A stretch of DNA of 64,000 nt from Candidatus Nitrosopelagicus brevis (lineage in GTDB: Archaea; Thermoproteota; Nitrososphaeria; Nitrososphaerales; Nitrosopumilaceae). The DNA is taken from the NCBI RefSeq assembly GCF_000812185.1, contig NZ_CP007026.1, forward strand, positions 431,222 to 495,221, read 5' to 3'. Within the stretch, counting starts at the first letter, position 1; the number at the start of each line of letters is the position of its first letter. The translations under genes and the position numbers were made by a program. Below are positions 1-8,094 of the stretch, one piece after another. Under the pieces are notes generated by a model. That model did not search any database and was not told where the DNA came from. It was given only the letters and a program-made list of their open reading frames with translations.

Positions 1-9
1 AGTGTTAAA

Positions 10-1365
10 TTACCACTTCTTCTTACTGTCGCGACCTTGTCTTCCATATGATGCTCGTGCACTACTTCTTCTTTTGTATTGGTCTCTAGCTGGACCGTCT
101 CTACTTCTACCACCACCATAACTTGGTCTACTTCTACCACCATAACTTGGTCTACTTCTACCACCATAACTTGGTCTACGTCCATAACCTGAACGCATTG
201 GTTGTGCAATACGTCGTCCTACATCTCGTTTTAGTGGATCTGGGATGTGAACCTCAATTCCCATTTTTTTATTCAAATCTGTTAAATCTGATTTAATTTG
301 TTTTTTAATGATTTTCCAATCTGCAATTGATGAGTATGACACTAAAGTGATTGCTCTTCCTTTAGCTCCTGCTCTAGCCGTACGCCCAATTCTATGGAAA
401 TAGACCATATCTTGGTTTGGAACATCATAATTTACTACTAATCCTACTTTAGGAACATCTATTCCTCTTGCTGCAACATCTGTTGCTACTAATACATCTG
501 CCTGATTTTTTCTAAATTTCATCATAGAGTATTCACGTTTATTTTGTGACATGTCTCCTTCAATTGCAACCACTTTGTATCTGGATTTTTGTAAATCTCG
601 TGCAACATTTCTTGTTCTAATTTTTGTTGAACAAAATACTATTACTTGACCTCTATTTTGATTAATAAAATCTGTAAGGTACTTGTGTTTCTCTCTGTCT
701 TTGATTACTAAAAATGACTGATCAATCCCTTCTCCACTCAAATCATCTGAATCAATTAGAATATTTTTTGGATTATTTAGATACTTGTCAGAAAGTCTGA
801 GAATTTCTGGTGGCATTGTTGCTGAAAATAAAGATGTAATTCTATTTGCAGGAACTTTTTGTAAGACATATTCTATGTCTTCAATAAAACCCATGTCTAA
901 CATGACATCTGCTTCATCTAATACTACGTGTTTGATATCATCTGTTCGGATTGAACCATTATCCAAATGATCAATTAATCTTCCAGGTGTAGCAACTACT
1001 ATCTCTGGTTTTCTACGTAGTGCATCTAATTGGACTCCGATTCCTTGTCCGCCGTAAACAGTCACCACTTTGATTTTAGTATACTTTCCAACTTTCTTTA
1101 TTTCTTCTGTAATCTGCATTGCTAATTCTCTTGTAGGTGCAATGACTAGTCCTTGAATTCCTCCTCCATGTAAGATATTTTGTAACATTGGTATTCCAAA
1201 TGTAGCTGTTTTTCCTGTTCCAGTATGTGCTTGACCTATTACATCAGTTCCTCGTAATAGTACTGGTATGGCTTCTGCTTGAATTGGAAAAGGTGTGGTA
1301 AAACCGAGCTCTTTGACGGATCTCATTATGTCTTCATTTATTTCTAGTTCTTCGAATGTTTTCAT
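10..1365 (-). CDS. DEAD-box ATP-dependent RNA helicase with basic Gly/Tyr-rich tail
   Basis: This is an RNA-dependent ATPase that unwinds short RNA duplexes and probably acts in ribosome assembly or cold adaptation. Visible motifs include motif I AHTGTGKT (about residue 46), PTRELA, DEAD (VLDEADVMLD, about 148), SAT, and motif VI HRIGRTARAG, giving two RecA-like domains in residues 1-375. The last 60 residues are an Arg/Gly/Ser/Tyr-rich tail with a repeated SYGGRSRP unit, as in RGG-type RNA-binding extensions. The start is an ATG with a strong hairpin just upstream, so this mRNA probably has a leader, unlike most genes here. It stands alone, divergent from the next gene. The family is certain; the specific RNA substrate is unknown. 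Confidence 0.95.
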   Translation of the reverse strand: MKTFEELEINEDIMRSVKELGFTTPFPIQAEAIPVLLRGTDVIGQAHTGTGKTATFGIPMLQNILHGGGIQGLVIAPTRELAMQITEEIKKVGKYTKIKVVTVYGGQGIGVQLDALRRKPEIVVATPGRLIDHLDNGSIRTDDIKHVVLDEADVMLDMGFIEDIEYVLQKVPANRITSLFSATMPPEILRLSDKYLNNPKNILIDSDDLSGEGIDQSFLVIKDREKHKYLTDFINQNRGQVIVFCSTKIRTRNVARDLQKSRYKVVAIEGDMSQNKREYSMMKFRKNQADVLVATDVAARGIDVPKVGLVVNYDVPNQDMVYFHRIGRTARAGAKGRAITLVSYSSIADWKIIKKQIKSDLTDLNKKMGIEVHIPDPLKRDVGRRIAQPMRSGYGRRPSYGGRSRPSYGGRSRPSYGGGRSRDGPARDQYKRRSSARASYGRQGRDSKKKW

Positions 1366-1368
1366 TTT

Positions 1369-1397
1369 TTTTTCTGTCTAAAGCAATGACAGAAAAA
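1369..1397 (-). promoter_or_regulatory. 5'-leader hairpin of the DEAD-box helicase mRNA
   Basis: A perfect 10-bp inverted repeat (TTTTTCTGTC, 9-nt loop, GACAGAAAAA) ends 3 nt before the helicase ATG. On the minus strand a TATA-like GAAAATAATG at about 1415-1424 would place the transcript start near 1394-1397, so the hairpin would sit at the very 5' end of the mRNA. Structured leaders on cold-induced helicase mRNAs are known in other archaea; regulation here is inferred. Confidence 0.5.
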
Positions 1398-1544
1398 GCG
1401 AACCTAATCCGTCATTATTTTCTAATCACACTCGATTCGGTCGTCTAATAAACCCATGCTTATAATTAATTGATTCCTATGGTGAATAGTGTAATTGTAA
1501 AATCCTGTCAAATTGTTTATAACCTATTTTTGGTTAAACATGCT

Positions 1545-1670
1545 ATGGATGAAAAAAAGAAAAATGACATGGATAACCAAATTGAGGCTGAAAATGCAGA
1601 TGTCTCATGTAGTTCCTGTCCTATTGATTCCGTCGCTCAAAAAATCATGAGTTTATTCAGGCGTAAATAA
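1545..1670 (+). CDS. Small hypothetical protein with CxxC (41 aa)
   Basis: A short protein beginning MDEKKKNDMDNQ, with the pair CSSC near its middle (residues about 22-25) and a basic C-terminus ending FRRK. The reading frame is open further upstream, but a TATA-like TTTATAACC at about 1517-1525 lies about 25 nt before the ATG at 1545, which fits leaderless transcription from that start. The central CxxC could bind metal or be redox active, and the next gene is a DsbA-like oxidoreductase, but no function can be assigned from the sequence. Confidence 0.5.
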   Translation: MDEKKKNDMDNQIEAENADVSCSSCPIDSVAQKIMSLFRRK

Positions 1671-1724
1671 CACACTCTTGGAGACAATGCAAGGTTTTTT
1701 AGTTAAATTTCTCTCTAAAAATTA

Positions 1725-2402
1725 ATGGTTGATGCAAAGAAAATTGGAGTTGCTGGCGCTGCTATAGTGTTGGTTACATTAGTTGCAGTTTTTGCTACCT
1801 CATACATGGCTGATTTTGAAACTGCAAGAACTCCAAACACCGAAGATGAAACTAAACCTCTTCATCTAAAAGATGCACCTGTATTAGGATCTAAAGATGC
1901 AACTATAACAATTGTAGAAGTCGGTGATTATCAATGTCATATGTGTAAGCTTTGGTTTGAAGAAACACGTCCACAAATAATTAAAAATTATGTTGAAACT
2001 GGAAAAGCAAATCTTGTTTTTATTGACATGCCTTTCTTAGGACGTGACTCTACTCCTGCATCTGAAGCAACTTATTGTGCTGATGATCAAGGAAAATATT
2101 GGGAATACCATTCAATGCTTTTCACATATCAAGAAGATGAAATAGATGGTGGTTGGGCAAACGCAAATAGATTACAAGCTTTTGCATTAAACCTGGGATT
2201 AGATATGGAACAATTCGATAAATGTATGATAACTGATGATCATAGGGCTCACGTTAATTTTAACATGCAAATGGCAAAAAAAGAATTTGGTGCAAATAGT
2301 ACTCCTACATTTGTAATAGTCGGTCCAACTGGTGAGGCCCAAAAAATTGTTGGCGCACACCCATACTCTACATTTGTAAGTGTACTAGATCAAATGCTCT
2401 AA
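1725..2402 (+). CDS. Membrane-anchored DsbA-like thiol-disulfide oxidoreductase
   Basis: Thioredoxin-fold protein of the DsbA/Thioredoxin_4 family, 225 aa. Residues 7-29 form one hydrophobic segment that would anchor or export the protein, leaving the catalytic domain outside the cell. The redox motif is C71-H-M-C74 within GDYQCHMCKLW, and a cis-Pro loop is visible late in the protein (NSTPTFVIVG). It likely forms or shuffles disulfides in surface proteins. Its stop codon directly abuts the ATG of the next gene, so the two are probably co-transcribed and the downstream membrane protein may be its redox partner. Confidence 0.88.
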   Translation: MVDAKKIGVAGAAIVLVTLVAVFATSYMADFETARTPNTEDETKPLHLKDAPVLGSKDATITIVEVGDYQCHMCKLWFEETRPQIIKNYVETGKANLVFIDMPFLGRDSTPASEATYCADDQGKYWEYHSMLFTYQEDEIDGGWANANRLQAFALNLGLDMEQFDKCMITDDHRAHVNFNMQMAKKEFGANSTPTFVIVGPTGEAQKIVGAHPYSTFVSVLDQML

Positions 2403-2879
2403 ATGAACAACACTTTTGGAATTATTTATTCAAATCCGTCATACATTTTAATTTTAATTGGAATATTTTTTCTACTTTTCATACCGTTAATTATAATCTC
2501 AGAATTTTTATTCTTCGAACCATTTCTTGTATTTTCTATATATCCTGAAACTACGTTAAGCTTTTCTCTGATCGTAACATTGTCGTTATTCTCTGCATTT
2601 GCGGTATCGATGAACATCTATCGAGTTAAACTAATCAAAGAAACCAAAAAAATAGGTTCTAGTATTATTGGAACTATAATTGGAGCATCTGCAGGTGCAT
2701 GTTCATGTGGACCAATTGCATTTTCAATTATTACCACCTTTGGGACAGCTGGAAGTATTGCCAGTTCATTTCTAACAGTTTACGAAGTTCCAATCCGACT
2801 AACTTCTATTGGAATTCTTGTAATAGTAATTTTTGTAACAACAAAGTCACTTTCACGTGAGTGTAAAGTGAAATCCTAA
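2403..2879 (+). CDS. Membrane protein with CxC motif, possible partner of the DsbA-like protein
   Basis: A 158-aa integral membrane protein with about four hydrophobic segments. The segment starting near residue 90 holds a tight Cys pair, C100-S-C102, in GACSCGPI, and there is one further Cys near the C-terminus. It begins on the nucleotide after the stop codon of the DsbA-like gene. Membrane oxidants or reductants such as VKOR, DsbB and DsbD/CcdA keep Dsb proteins working. This protein is not recognisably any of them, so the partnership is inferred from context and the Cys pair. Confidence 0.7.
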   Translation: MNNTFGIIYSNPSYILILIGIFFLLFIPLIIISEFLFFEPFLVFSIYPETTLSFSLIVTLSLFSAFAVSMNIYRVKLIKETKKIGSSIIGTIIGASAGACSCGPIAFSIITTFGTAGSIASSFLTVYEVPIRLTSIGILVIVIFVTTKSLSRECKVKS

Positions 2880-2958
2880 CTTAGTTCAATTTTGTTGATG
2901 TAAAAAGACAATTTTTTACAACCCACTAAAATTACTTTAAAAATCGTAATACCCTAGC

Positions 2959-3039
2959 ATGTCACGATTCTTCGTACCAACTCGACCAGCAAAACGAGCA
3001 TATGATGCTGACGAGTTAGATGAGACAGACGATCAATAA
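2959..3039 (+). CDS. Putative 26-residue microprotein
   Basis: A short ORF (begins MSRFFVPTRPAK) with a basic N-terminal half and an acidic end (DELDETDDQ). A TATA-like TTTAAAAAT at about 2937-2945 lies about 18-20 nt upstream of the ATG, close to leaderless spacing. It occupies the gap before a convergent gene. Charge segregation and a plausible promoter favour a real gene, but its length makes chance possible. Confidence 0.35.
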   Translation: MSRFFVPTRPAKRAYDADELDETDDQ

Positions 3040-3051
3040 TAGAAGTTTCTT

Positions 3052-3972
3052 CTATATTTTTAAAAATGAATTATTTGGTACCTCTAACTCTTCAAACATT
3101 TCTGGGTGCAAAATTTTTGCCAAGATCTCTATACCAGTTATCACTCTGATACTTGGTTTACTAAAAAAAGAATTTGCATCAACTGCAAAAACCTTTCTTT
3201 CCTTGACCGCTTTCAATTGACTCCATCTTGGATCATTTTTTAAATTTTTTTCATACTCTGAAACTGTTCTTTGAACATCAAAACCACATGGCATCAGAAT
3301 CAATATGTCAGGATCCTCTTTTTCAATCTCTTCAATTTCCATTTTTCTTGAATGTTCGCCGGTTTTTGTAATCATATTTACGCCTCCTGAAATTTCAACC
3401 ATTTCTGGAACCCAATGTCCAGATGTAAAAAATGGATTTAGCCACTCTATTCCCAAAACTTTGGGTCTGCTTGAAATTTTTACATTTCTTATTTCTTCAA
3501 TTCTAGAATTCAGTGAATTAACAATTTCATTTCCTCGTTTTACTTCATCAATTTTTTCAGCAATATCCTCTACACATTTTAAAATTCCTTGAATATCATG
3601 AGGACTCATTGAATAAATCTCTGGTTTTTCATCTAGAATTTCAATTGCATTTTTTACTTGATTTGTATATGCTGAACATACCTCACAAATCTCTTGTGAA
3701 ATAATTAGATCTGGTCTTGCATTTGAAACATTTTGTGCAACTAATTTGTAAATGTCCTCTCCTTTTTCTGAGAGATCACAAATTTTTTTATCAATTTCTA
3801 AGCTTGACATATTCTCTGGTTCAAAAACACTCTCAATCACTTTTGGTTTATTTGTAGCATCACTAGGATAATTACACTCGTGAGTAACTCCAAATAATTT
3901 TTCTTGAGCACCTAATTCATAAATTAACTCTGTCGCACTAGGTAAAAATGAAATAATTCGTTTCTTCTGCAT
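3052..3972 (-). CDS. BtuF-like cobalamin/metal-chelate binding protein (ABC-type helical backbone fold)
   Basis: This 306-aa protein belongs to the periplasmic binding-protein family used for vitamin B12 and iron chelates. Recognisable features are the opening RIISFLPSATELIYELG, a conserved VTHECNYP segment, and a second lobe with LGIEWLNPFFTSGHWVPEM. Unusually for the family there is no signal peptide or lipobox: the N-terminus is MQKKRIISF and goes directly into the first strand. It may therefore be cytoplasmic and bind or salvage a corrinoid rather than feed a transporter, and no permease or ATPase gene is next to it. Ligand identity is uncertain. Confidence 0.8.
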   Translation of the reverse strand: MQKKRIISFLPSATELIYELGAQEKLFGVTHECNYPSDATNKPKVIESVFEPENMSSLEIDKKICDLSEKGEDIYKLVAQNVSNARPDLIISQEICEVCSAYTNQVKNAIEILDEKPEIYSMSPHDIQGILKCVEDIAEKIDEVKRGNEIVNSLNSRIEEIRNVKISSRPKVLGIEWLNPFFTSGHWVPEMVEISGGVNMITKTGEHSRKMEIEEIEKEDPDILILMPCGFDVQRTVSEYEKNLKNDPRWSQLKAVKERKVFAVDANSFFSKPSIRVITGIEILAKILHPEMFEELEVPNNSFLKI

Positions 3973-4061
3973 TTGAAATTATGTTATCAAAGTTCTCTTT
4001 AAGTTTGTGTCAATATTTGACTAGATGAATTATTTATTATTCATAATTTTCTTAAAAATAC

Positions 4062-5219
4062 ATGTCTAGAACTGGTTCTGATATTAGAAAAGGAATTGAA
4101 CAAAATTGGCATGAATATCTTTCAAAATATGCTAACCTCTTTTCTTCTAATGAAATACAAGGCTCTAGCCCACCATCTGTTTTTGTAGGCTCGTATGGAT
4201 ACCCAAAAGTTGGGATTGGACCCATGTTACCTCCAATTCATGGCGATACCACTCTTTTAGATACGCCTGAAAAATGGCTTGGCAAAAGTCTTGAGGAAAT
4301 TGTGAATTATCGATTAAATCTTGTGCGTGGAGTACAAAAAACTGGAATTGAAGAAACCACAGGTCGCTTCATAGAAAGTCTTCATGAACTTGCGATGTCA
4401 TCAGGTTCTATTGATTCTGAAATTAAATTTATAAAAAATCCGACACCTATTCCATCAATCGATGGTCAAAATGCACCTTTTGGTCCTCTTGGAGAAATTA
4501 AAACTGCAAAATTTTCTCCAAACTCTTCTATAAAATCAATAGAAAATGCATACTATGATACTGATTTAAAAGCTGAAGATGCAGTAATGAAACTATATAA
4601 TTCTGGAATTGAAATATCCAAAATTCAAAAATGTTTCAGTATTGGAATGTTTGGGAAAAATAGAAAATTAGTTCCAACAAAATGGAGTATTACTGCAACA
4701 GATCAAATAATATCTAATGATTTAATGCATGATATACTTGAATTTGATATAATTGATCGATATGAAGTCTTTAGATTTGATCATCTCGGAAATTTATTTT
4801 CAGTAATATTATTTCCTCATAGATGGATTTTTGAAATGCAAGAAGCATGGCATGATAAAAATTCTATAGGATTTGGAAGTGATTATGAAACTGCAAAAGG
4901 AATTGATCATCCTCCATCTATTGCAGGTGCATACTTTGCAGGTAAATTAGCAGTAACAGAATATCTTCAAAAAATAAAAAAACAATCTGGTGTTATGATA
5001 TTTAGAGAAATTCAACCTCAATATGCTGTACCTGTTGGTGTTTGGCAAGTACGTGAAGGAGTTAGAGAAGCAATGAAAAATAATCCTCAAGAAGTGAATT
5101 CATTAAATGAGGCAATCGCTCTTGCAACAAAACGTATGAGTATTAGTAAAAATGAATGGCTTGCTCACGGGGATATGCTCAAACTCATAGCTCAAACAAG
5201 TATGTCTGATTTTTTCTAA
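4062..5219 (+). CDS. nreA: NreA-like archaeal DNA repair protein with C-terminal PCNA-interacting motif
   Basis: A 385-aa member of the archaeal Nre family, which acts in DNA damage tolerance with PCNA. The family core is recognisable (PSVFVGSYGYPKVGIGPM, GPLGEIKTAKF, FPHRWIFEMQEAWHD). The final residues QTSMSDFF are a good PIP box (Q-x-x-M-x-x-F-F) for docking on the sliding clamp. The N-terminal Cys-rich zinc element present in many Nre proteins is missing, so this is a zinc-free version. Divergent from the BtuF-like gene; an archaeosortase-like gene and then a PIP-bearing translesion polymerase follow. Confidence 0.85.
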   Translation: MSRTGSDIRKGIEQNWHEYLSKYANLFSSNEIQGSSPPSVFVGSYGYPKVGIGPMLPPIHGDTTLLDTPEKWLGKSLEEIVNYRLNLVRGVQKTGIEETTGRFIESLHELAMSSGSIDSEIKFIKNPTPIPSIDGQNAPFGPLGEIKTAKFSPNSSIKSIENAYYDTDLKAEDAVMKLYNSGIEISKIQKCFSIGMFGKNRKLVPTKWSITATDQIISNDLMHDILEFDIIDRYEVFRFDHLGNLFSVILFPHRWIFEMQEAWHDKNSIGFGSDYETAKGIDHPPSIAGAYFAGKLAVTEYLQKIKKQSGVMIFREIQPQYAVPVGVWQVREGVREAMKNNPQEVNSLNEAIALATKRMSISKNEWLAHGDMLKLIAQTSMSDFF

Positions 5220-5257
5220 TATTTGCATATTTATTGAGAGTATACAACCAACACTCA

Positions 5258-6196
5258 ATGGAAAACAAAGGTGTCATGATAGCAATTTTGCTCGTTTTAT
5301 CTCCAATTCTATTCACAATGGCGATATATCCTGATAGCTTTAGTCTTAGCTGGAATCAAGGTCGAGGTGGATTTCTTTTTGCAGCAGCATTCATTGCCGC
5401 AGAATTAATTGGTTTAAAATTTGTAATTCCAAAAAAGCGCTTCTTTTATTGTATACCGTTAATCGCACTAACTATCACATATTTTGTATCACTTCAATTT
5501 GGTGTAAGAGATTACATCATGAGTCTAGTTGATGTTTTTGGTGTTTTGGAATATTCTTGGGAGTGGTTGTTTGATTTCGCTGTAATGGCGATATTTGTTA
5601 CTGCATCTCTTGCAATATTATTTGGCAGAAAATGGATTAGAATAGGACCTGCTGGACCAATATTTCTAGCTGGCAATGCAATAATTTTGGCATTAGATTC
5701 ATTCTTTCCTTATGATACTCTTGGACCATTACAATACATTGTACCATATTTTGTACAAGCCAACGTTTGGGTAATTACCGTGCTTGATCTTGGTGTGGCT
5801 ACTGCACGCGATAATCTAATGTTTCTTAACGGTGACTTTGGTCCTTTTGCGTTACAGGTATTCTGGCCATCTGCTGGAGTACACAGTATAATCATCTATT
5901 CACTTGTAATGATGGCATTTCTCATAAAAATGAGAATTCCTCGTAATCGTAAAATCATTTACTTTGTTATAGGTATCCTCGGAACAATCTTTGTCAATAT
6001 GATTAGAATATTTTCATTATCTGTTTATGCATTGAAGGTTACTACTGATCCTGAAGCTTGGGAAGAATTCCATTCTGTAGCTGGAGAAATAATGTTCCTA
6101 CCCTGGTTATTCATATTTCTGTTGGTAGTTACTGCAGTTGAAACAAAACGACTCAAAAAATTAGAATCTGAAAATGAATCTAAAAATAATTCGTAA
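5258..6196 (+). CDS. Exosortase/archaeosortase-family membrane protein (thaumarchaeosortase-like)
   Basis: A multi-pass protein of 312 aa with about eight hydrophobic segments. Its C-terminal half matches the exosortase/archaeosortase core: PSAGVHS (residues 204-210), NMIRI with R250, and FHSVAGE with H272. In characterised members these blocks supply catalytic Cys, Arg and His (or Arg). Here the nucleophile position appears to be S205. The expected role is cleaving and perhaps lipid-linking surface proteins with a C-terminal PEFG-type tripartite signal, and such a protein lies at 62.5 kb. The frame is open from a TTG at 5234, but the ATG at 5258 lies about 26 nt after a TATA-like ATATTTATT. 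The 3' end overlaps the convergent polymerase gene by 17 bp. Confidence 0.78.
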   Translation: MENKGVMIAILLVLSPILFTMAIYPDSFSLSWNQGRGGFLFAAAFIAAELIGLKFVIPKKRFFYCIPLIALTITYFVSLQFGVRDYIMSLVDVFGVLEYSWEWLFDFAVMAIFVTASLAILFGRKWIRIGPAGPIFLAGNAIILALDSFFPYDTLGPLQYIVPYFVQANVWVITVLDLGVATARDNLMFLNGDFGPFALQVFWPSAGVHSIIIYSLVMMAFLIKMRIPRNRKIIYFVIGILGTIFVNMIRIFSLSVYALKVTTDPEAWEEFHSVAGEIMFLPWLFIFLLVVTAVETKRLKKLESENESKNNS

Positions 6197-7271
6197 TACT
6201 ACTTTGCCCTTCAACGTCTGAGAATTCTGAAATCCTAACTCCAATTCTTCTCACCAACATTACTTGTTCGGTTAATGCTTCTTCTAGTAATTGGTTTGCA
6301 ACTTTCTTTAATTCCTCTTCACTATTTACTGGATTTTTTAACATTCTAGATTTAGTTTTTGTTGACAAATCTTCATTTACAAACTGAATCCCAATTGAAC
6401 GATACATTTTGTTATCATTTATTGCCAATTTGTTTAATTGTGCACATAATTCATTCACATTTCCTTGTAAAAATTCTAATTCTTTAGAATTTTTCTTCAA
6501 AGTAACAATCTTACTAAATTGAATTGTTGGAGGTCTTTCTTTAACTATTTCAGTGTCTATTCCCTTAGCAGAATTGAAAATATATCCTCCAGTTTTCCTT
6601 CCAAACATCTTATTCAAATCAAAAACATCAATTTTTCTTAATTCTTCTATGATGTGAATATCCATCTGCGTAAATACATCCTCTGTTTTTTTACCTATGC
6701 CTGGAATTTCTCTAATTTTTAATGGTGACAAGAACTGTTCTACTTGTTCAGGTTTTACTGTTGTTAGTCCATCAGGTTTCTTAAAATCTGAAGCAATTTT
6801 TGAAAGCAATTTGTTTGGACTAATGCCTATTGAACATGTAAGTTTTAGACTATTTCTTATTTCATTTTTTAATTGCTGTGCTAGATGTTCTGCATTATCA
6901 AAACTCATTTCAGTTTTTTTTGTAACGTCAAGATATGCCTCATCTCTTCCAACATATTCAAACACATCTGCATATTTCTCAATTATTTCCATTCCCTTGG
7001 ACGACATATCAGAATAGTAGTCAAAATCTGCTGGCAAAAATACTGCATCTTGCTCTTTCAATTTATTTTTTGCAAGCATTATTGGTATTCCTGATTTCAC
7101 TCCAAATTTTCTTGCATTATAATTTGCAGTAGCTATTGCACCGCTATCCCCACCTCTGTCAGAAAAAATACACACTGCAACACATTTCCCTTTAATCTTA
7201 GAATTTCTAATCTCTTCGCATTGTGCATAAAAATAGTCAAAATCTATATGAAAAACAATTCTTTTTTCCAT
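6180..7271 (-). CDS. dinB: Y-family translesion DNA polymerase IV (Dpo4/Dbh-like)
   Basis: Lesion-bypass DNA polymerase of 363 aa. The first catalytic carboxylate lies in VFHIDFDYFYAQCEE. The second pair lies in VFEYVGRDEAYLDVT, where the family usually has SIDEAYLD. Helix-hairpin-helix residues follow (IREIPGIGKKT), with the little-finger domain C-terminal. The final QSSITNYF is a PIP-box-like clamp-binding motif, as expected for archaeal Dpo4. With NreA it makes a small DNA-damage-tolerance neighbourhood, although the genes are on opposite strands. Length is typical. Confidence 0.93.
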   Translation of the reverse strand: MEKRIVFHIDFDYFYAQCEEIRNSKIKGKCVAVCIFSDRGGDSGAIATANYNARKFGVKSGIPIMLAKNKLKEQDAVFLPADFDYYSDMSSKGMEIIEKYADVFEYVGRDEAYLDVTKKTEMSFDNAEHLAQQLKNEIRNSLKLTCSIGISPNKLLSKIASDFKKPDGLTTVKPEQVEQFLSPLKIREIPGIGKKTEDVFTQMDIHIIEELRKIDVFDLNKMFGRKTGGYIFNSAKGIDTEIVKERPPTIQFSKIVTLKKNSKELEFLQGNVNELCAQLNKLAINDNKMYRSIGIQFVNEDLSTKTKSRMLKNPVNSEEELKKVANQLLEEALTEQVMLVRRIGVRISEFSDVEGQSSITNYF

Positions 7272-7341
7272 ACCATATTTTAGAATTCAATTCTTATTAC
7301 AATTACGTAATTTTATATCTTAACCTCAATTAAACATCTTA

Positions 7342-7590
7342 ATGGATTCGCCAATTGAGGTAAATGATGATGGTGTTAAGGTTAATCCTGAAATCATGGA
7401 AAATGAAAAATTTTATCATTGTGTTTTCAAAGAAAAAGTAATCCTAGTCTTTAAAGATCATCAAGAATTTCTCAACTGTTTTGAAATAGAAGAAAAAGAG
7501 ATAGTTGAGCAAATTAAATCTTCAAAAGATGAAGACGTACATTCTATACTGGAATCTTATATTGAAAAAGAGAAGCTTAAAAAACAATAA
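7342..7590 (+). CDS. Small acidic hypothetical protein (82 aa)
   Basis: An 82-residue acidic protein with predicted beta structure in the middle (FYHCVFKEKVILVFKD) and a charged helical C-terminus. I do not recognise a family. It lies 18 bp before the alba gene on the same strand and is probably co-transcribed with it. Amino-acid composition and the clean upstream TATA-like TTATATCTTAAC at about 7312-7323 support a real gene. No catalytic or metal-binding pattern is visible. Confidence 0.7.
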   Translation: MDSPIEVNDDGVKVNPEIMENEKFYHCVFKEKVILVFKDHQEFLNCFEIEEKEIVEQIKSSKDEDVHSILESYIEKEKLKKQ

Positions 7591-7608
7591 ACTTGTCTTA
7601 CTGTATTA

Positions 7609-8091
7609 ATGAGTTCAAAATCTGATGCTTCTGACATTCTTGATGAAATACTAGAAGATTCAAAAAAACCTGAAGCACAACCTGAAGCACAACCTGAAGC
7701 ACAACCTGAAGCACAACCTGAAGCACAACCTGAAGCACAACCTGAAGCACAACCTGAAGCACAACCTGAAGCACAACCTGAAACTAAGTCTGAAAAAAAA
7801 CCATTTGTCCCTGAAGAAAAACCTACAAGAAAATTAATTTTGGTTGGTGTGAAACCTTTGGTCACATATGTGAATTCAACGTTAACTCAGTTATCGACCT
7901 TACCTACCGTTACGATAAAGGCAAGAGGTCAACGCATAACTCAGGCTGTAGATGTATCTCAATTCATTATGAAACGTATGCATTCCATCGGTTATCGAAT
8001 ATCTGATGTAAGAATATCATCAGATGCACTAGAATCTAGAGATGGAAAAACACGTAATGTTTCTACTATAGAGATTGACATATCAAAGTAA
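7609..8091 (+). CDS. albA: Alba-family DNA/RNA-binding chromatin protein with N-terminal PEAQ repeat tail
   Basis: The C-terminal 90 residues are an Alba domain: LILVGVKPLVTYVNST carries the conserved Lys of the nucleic-acid-binding loop, followed by TIKARGQRITQAVDVSQF and a dimer-forming IEIDIS strand. Alba coats archaeal DNA and also binds RNA. Unlike the usual 90-residue protein, this one has a 70-residue N-terminal extension with nine tandem PEAQ units encoded by a 12-bp repeat. The extension is acidic and Pro-rich and is likely disordered. Such a tail could modulate packing or partner binding, but that is inference. It lies downstream of, and close to, the 82-aa gene. Confidence 0.92.
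   Translation: MSSKSDASDILDEILEDSKKPEAQPEAQPEAQPEAQPEAQPEAQPEAQPEAQPEAQPETKSEKKPFVPEEKPTRKLILVGVKPLVTYVNSTLTQLSTLPTVTIKARGQRITQAVDVSQFIMKRMHSIGYRISDVRISSDALESRDGKTRNVSTIEIDISK
7669..7776 (+). repeat. Nine tandem copies of a 12-bp unit inside alba
   Basis: The unit CCTGAAGCACAA is repeated nine times without a mismatch and encodes PEAQ each time. Perfect identity at synonymous positions shows recent slippage or strong homogenisation, so copy number probably varies between strains. It stays in frame because the unit is a multiple of three. It is a coding minisatellite, not a CRISPR, because there are no spacers. Confidence 0.97.
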
Positions 8092-8094
8092 TTT

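Noticed and set aside
7669..7776. Possible CRISPR array
   Set aside because: The 12-bp units are contiguous with no spacers and are in frame within alba.
7557..7865. Antisense ORF with GCAS repeats over the alba tail
   Set aside because: It is the complement of the PEAQ-coding repeat and has no promoter or family motif.
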